A stretch of DNA of 5,969 bases, from positions 1 to 5,969 of the forward strand of contig JAMWZF010000198.1 of assembly GCA_024304875.1 (NCBI GenBank), written 5' to 3'. This document shows, one piece after another, positions 5,514-5,969 of this stretch (its first letter is position 1; each line of letters begins with the position of its first letter). Position numbers and translations under genes: made by a program. The DNA comes from Paracoccaceae bacterium (GTDB lineage: Bacteria; Pseudomonadota; Alphaproteobacteria; Rhodobacterales; Rhodobacteraceae). The notes beneath the pieces were generated by a model that saw nothing but the letters and a program-made list of their open reading frames with translations, was not told where the DNA came from and made no database searches.

Positions 5514-5969
5514 GTGACCACCTCCACCGTCAAATCCGCCTTTCTGGCCGGCCTGCGCGACGGGCTGCCGTTCCTGCTGGTGGCGACGCCGCTAGGCGTG
5601 CTGTTCGGCGTCGTGGCCACCGAGGCGGGGCTGCCGATCGTGCAGACCATGGTGATGACCTCGGTCGTGGTCGCCGGCGCCTCGCAGTTCACCGCGCTGC
5701 AGCTGATGGTGGACAACGCGACGCTCTGGCTCGTCCTCGGCGGGGCGCTGGCGGTGAACCTGCGCATGGCGATGTATTCGGCCGCGCTGGTCCCCCACAT
5801 CGGCGGGGCGCCGCTCTGGCAGCGGGCGCTCGCGGCCTACCTGCTGTTCGACCATTCCTACGCCCTGTCGGTGCAGAAGTACGAGGCCGAGCCGCAGATG
5901 CCGATGGGCGCGAAGATGGCCTATTTCTTCGGCACCATCGCCCATATCACCCCGCTCTGGATCGGCGGG
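5514..5969 (+). CDS. azlC: AzlC-family branched-chain amino acid exporter subunit, N-terminal part (3' end outside window)
   Basis: From a GTG at 5514 the frame is open to the window end, giving 152 residues of a protein whose family is usually about 230-250 long. AzlC proteins are inner-membrane permease subunits that work with a small partner, AzlD, in exporting branched-chain amino acids or related compounds. The sequence shows five hydrophobic segments at about 18-36, 42-66, 70-92, 103-121 and 135-152. It carries the family block VVAGASQFTALQL (residues 52-64), then AVNLRMAMYSAALVPH (80-95) and the LLFDHSYAL segment (110-118). AAGGG lies six bases before the GTG. It is transcribed away from the cofactor operon. 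Any azlD would lie beyond the right edge. The substrate cannot be told from sequence. Confidence 0.92.
   Translation, partial: MTTSTVKSAFLAGLRDGLPFLLVATPLGVLFGVVATEAGLPIVQTMVMTSVVVAGASQFTALQLMVDNATLWLVLGGALAVNLRMAMYSAALVPHIGGAPLWQRALAAYLLFDHSYALSVQKYEAEPQMPMGAKMAYFFGTIAHITPLWIGG

Noticed and set aside
5420..5800. Minus-strand open frame opposite azlC
   Set aside because: It is antisense to AzlC-coding sequence with clear family motifs and has no recognisable domain.

Overview
The window is very GC-rich and codon-dense and looks like the chromosome of an alphaproteobacterium. A Rhodobacterales/Rhodobacteraceae-type organism is the most likely source. The basis is the gene content (FdhD, MobA, MobB and MoeA in one operon), the style of the proteins, and a GGGGGCGCTGCCCCC ... 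CCCCCGAGGTATTT intergenic repeat that I associate from memory with that family. No database search was possible.

Layout: (1) 1-690, + strand: the 3' end of an unrecognised protein gene, open through the window start. (2) 691-840: a convergent intergenic spacer almost wholly filled by two head-to-head copies of a GC-rich repeat (694-754 and 777-835). It probably acts as a two-way transcription terminator. (3) 841-5453, - strand: five genes read leftward in the order fdhD > mobA > mobB > a DUF429-like/MoeA fusion > a GNAT acetyltransferase. Each junction is a four-base GTGA or ATGA overlap, so this is a tightly coupled operon. (4) 5454-5513: a 60-bp divergent control region. (5) 5514 to the window end, + strand: the 5' part of an AzlC-family branched-chain amino acid exporter subunit.

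How the operon works: MoeA inserts molybdate into molybdopterin. MobA, helped by the GTPase-like MobB, adds GMP to give the guanine dinucleotide cofactor. FdhD sulfurates that cofactor for formate dehydrogenase. The set therefore covers the late steps of bis-MGD cofactor maturation. No formate dehydrogenase structural gene lies inside the window.

The most unusual points are the fusion of an RNase H-fold-like (DUF429-like) domain to the N terminus of a full-length MoeA, an FdhD that keeps only the first cysteine of the family CxxC motif, and the paired repeat between the convergent genes. Five of the six visible starts are not ATG (four GTG, one TTG). I see no RNA genes, CRISPR arrays, insertion sequences or prophage genes.
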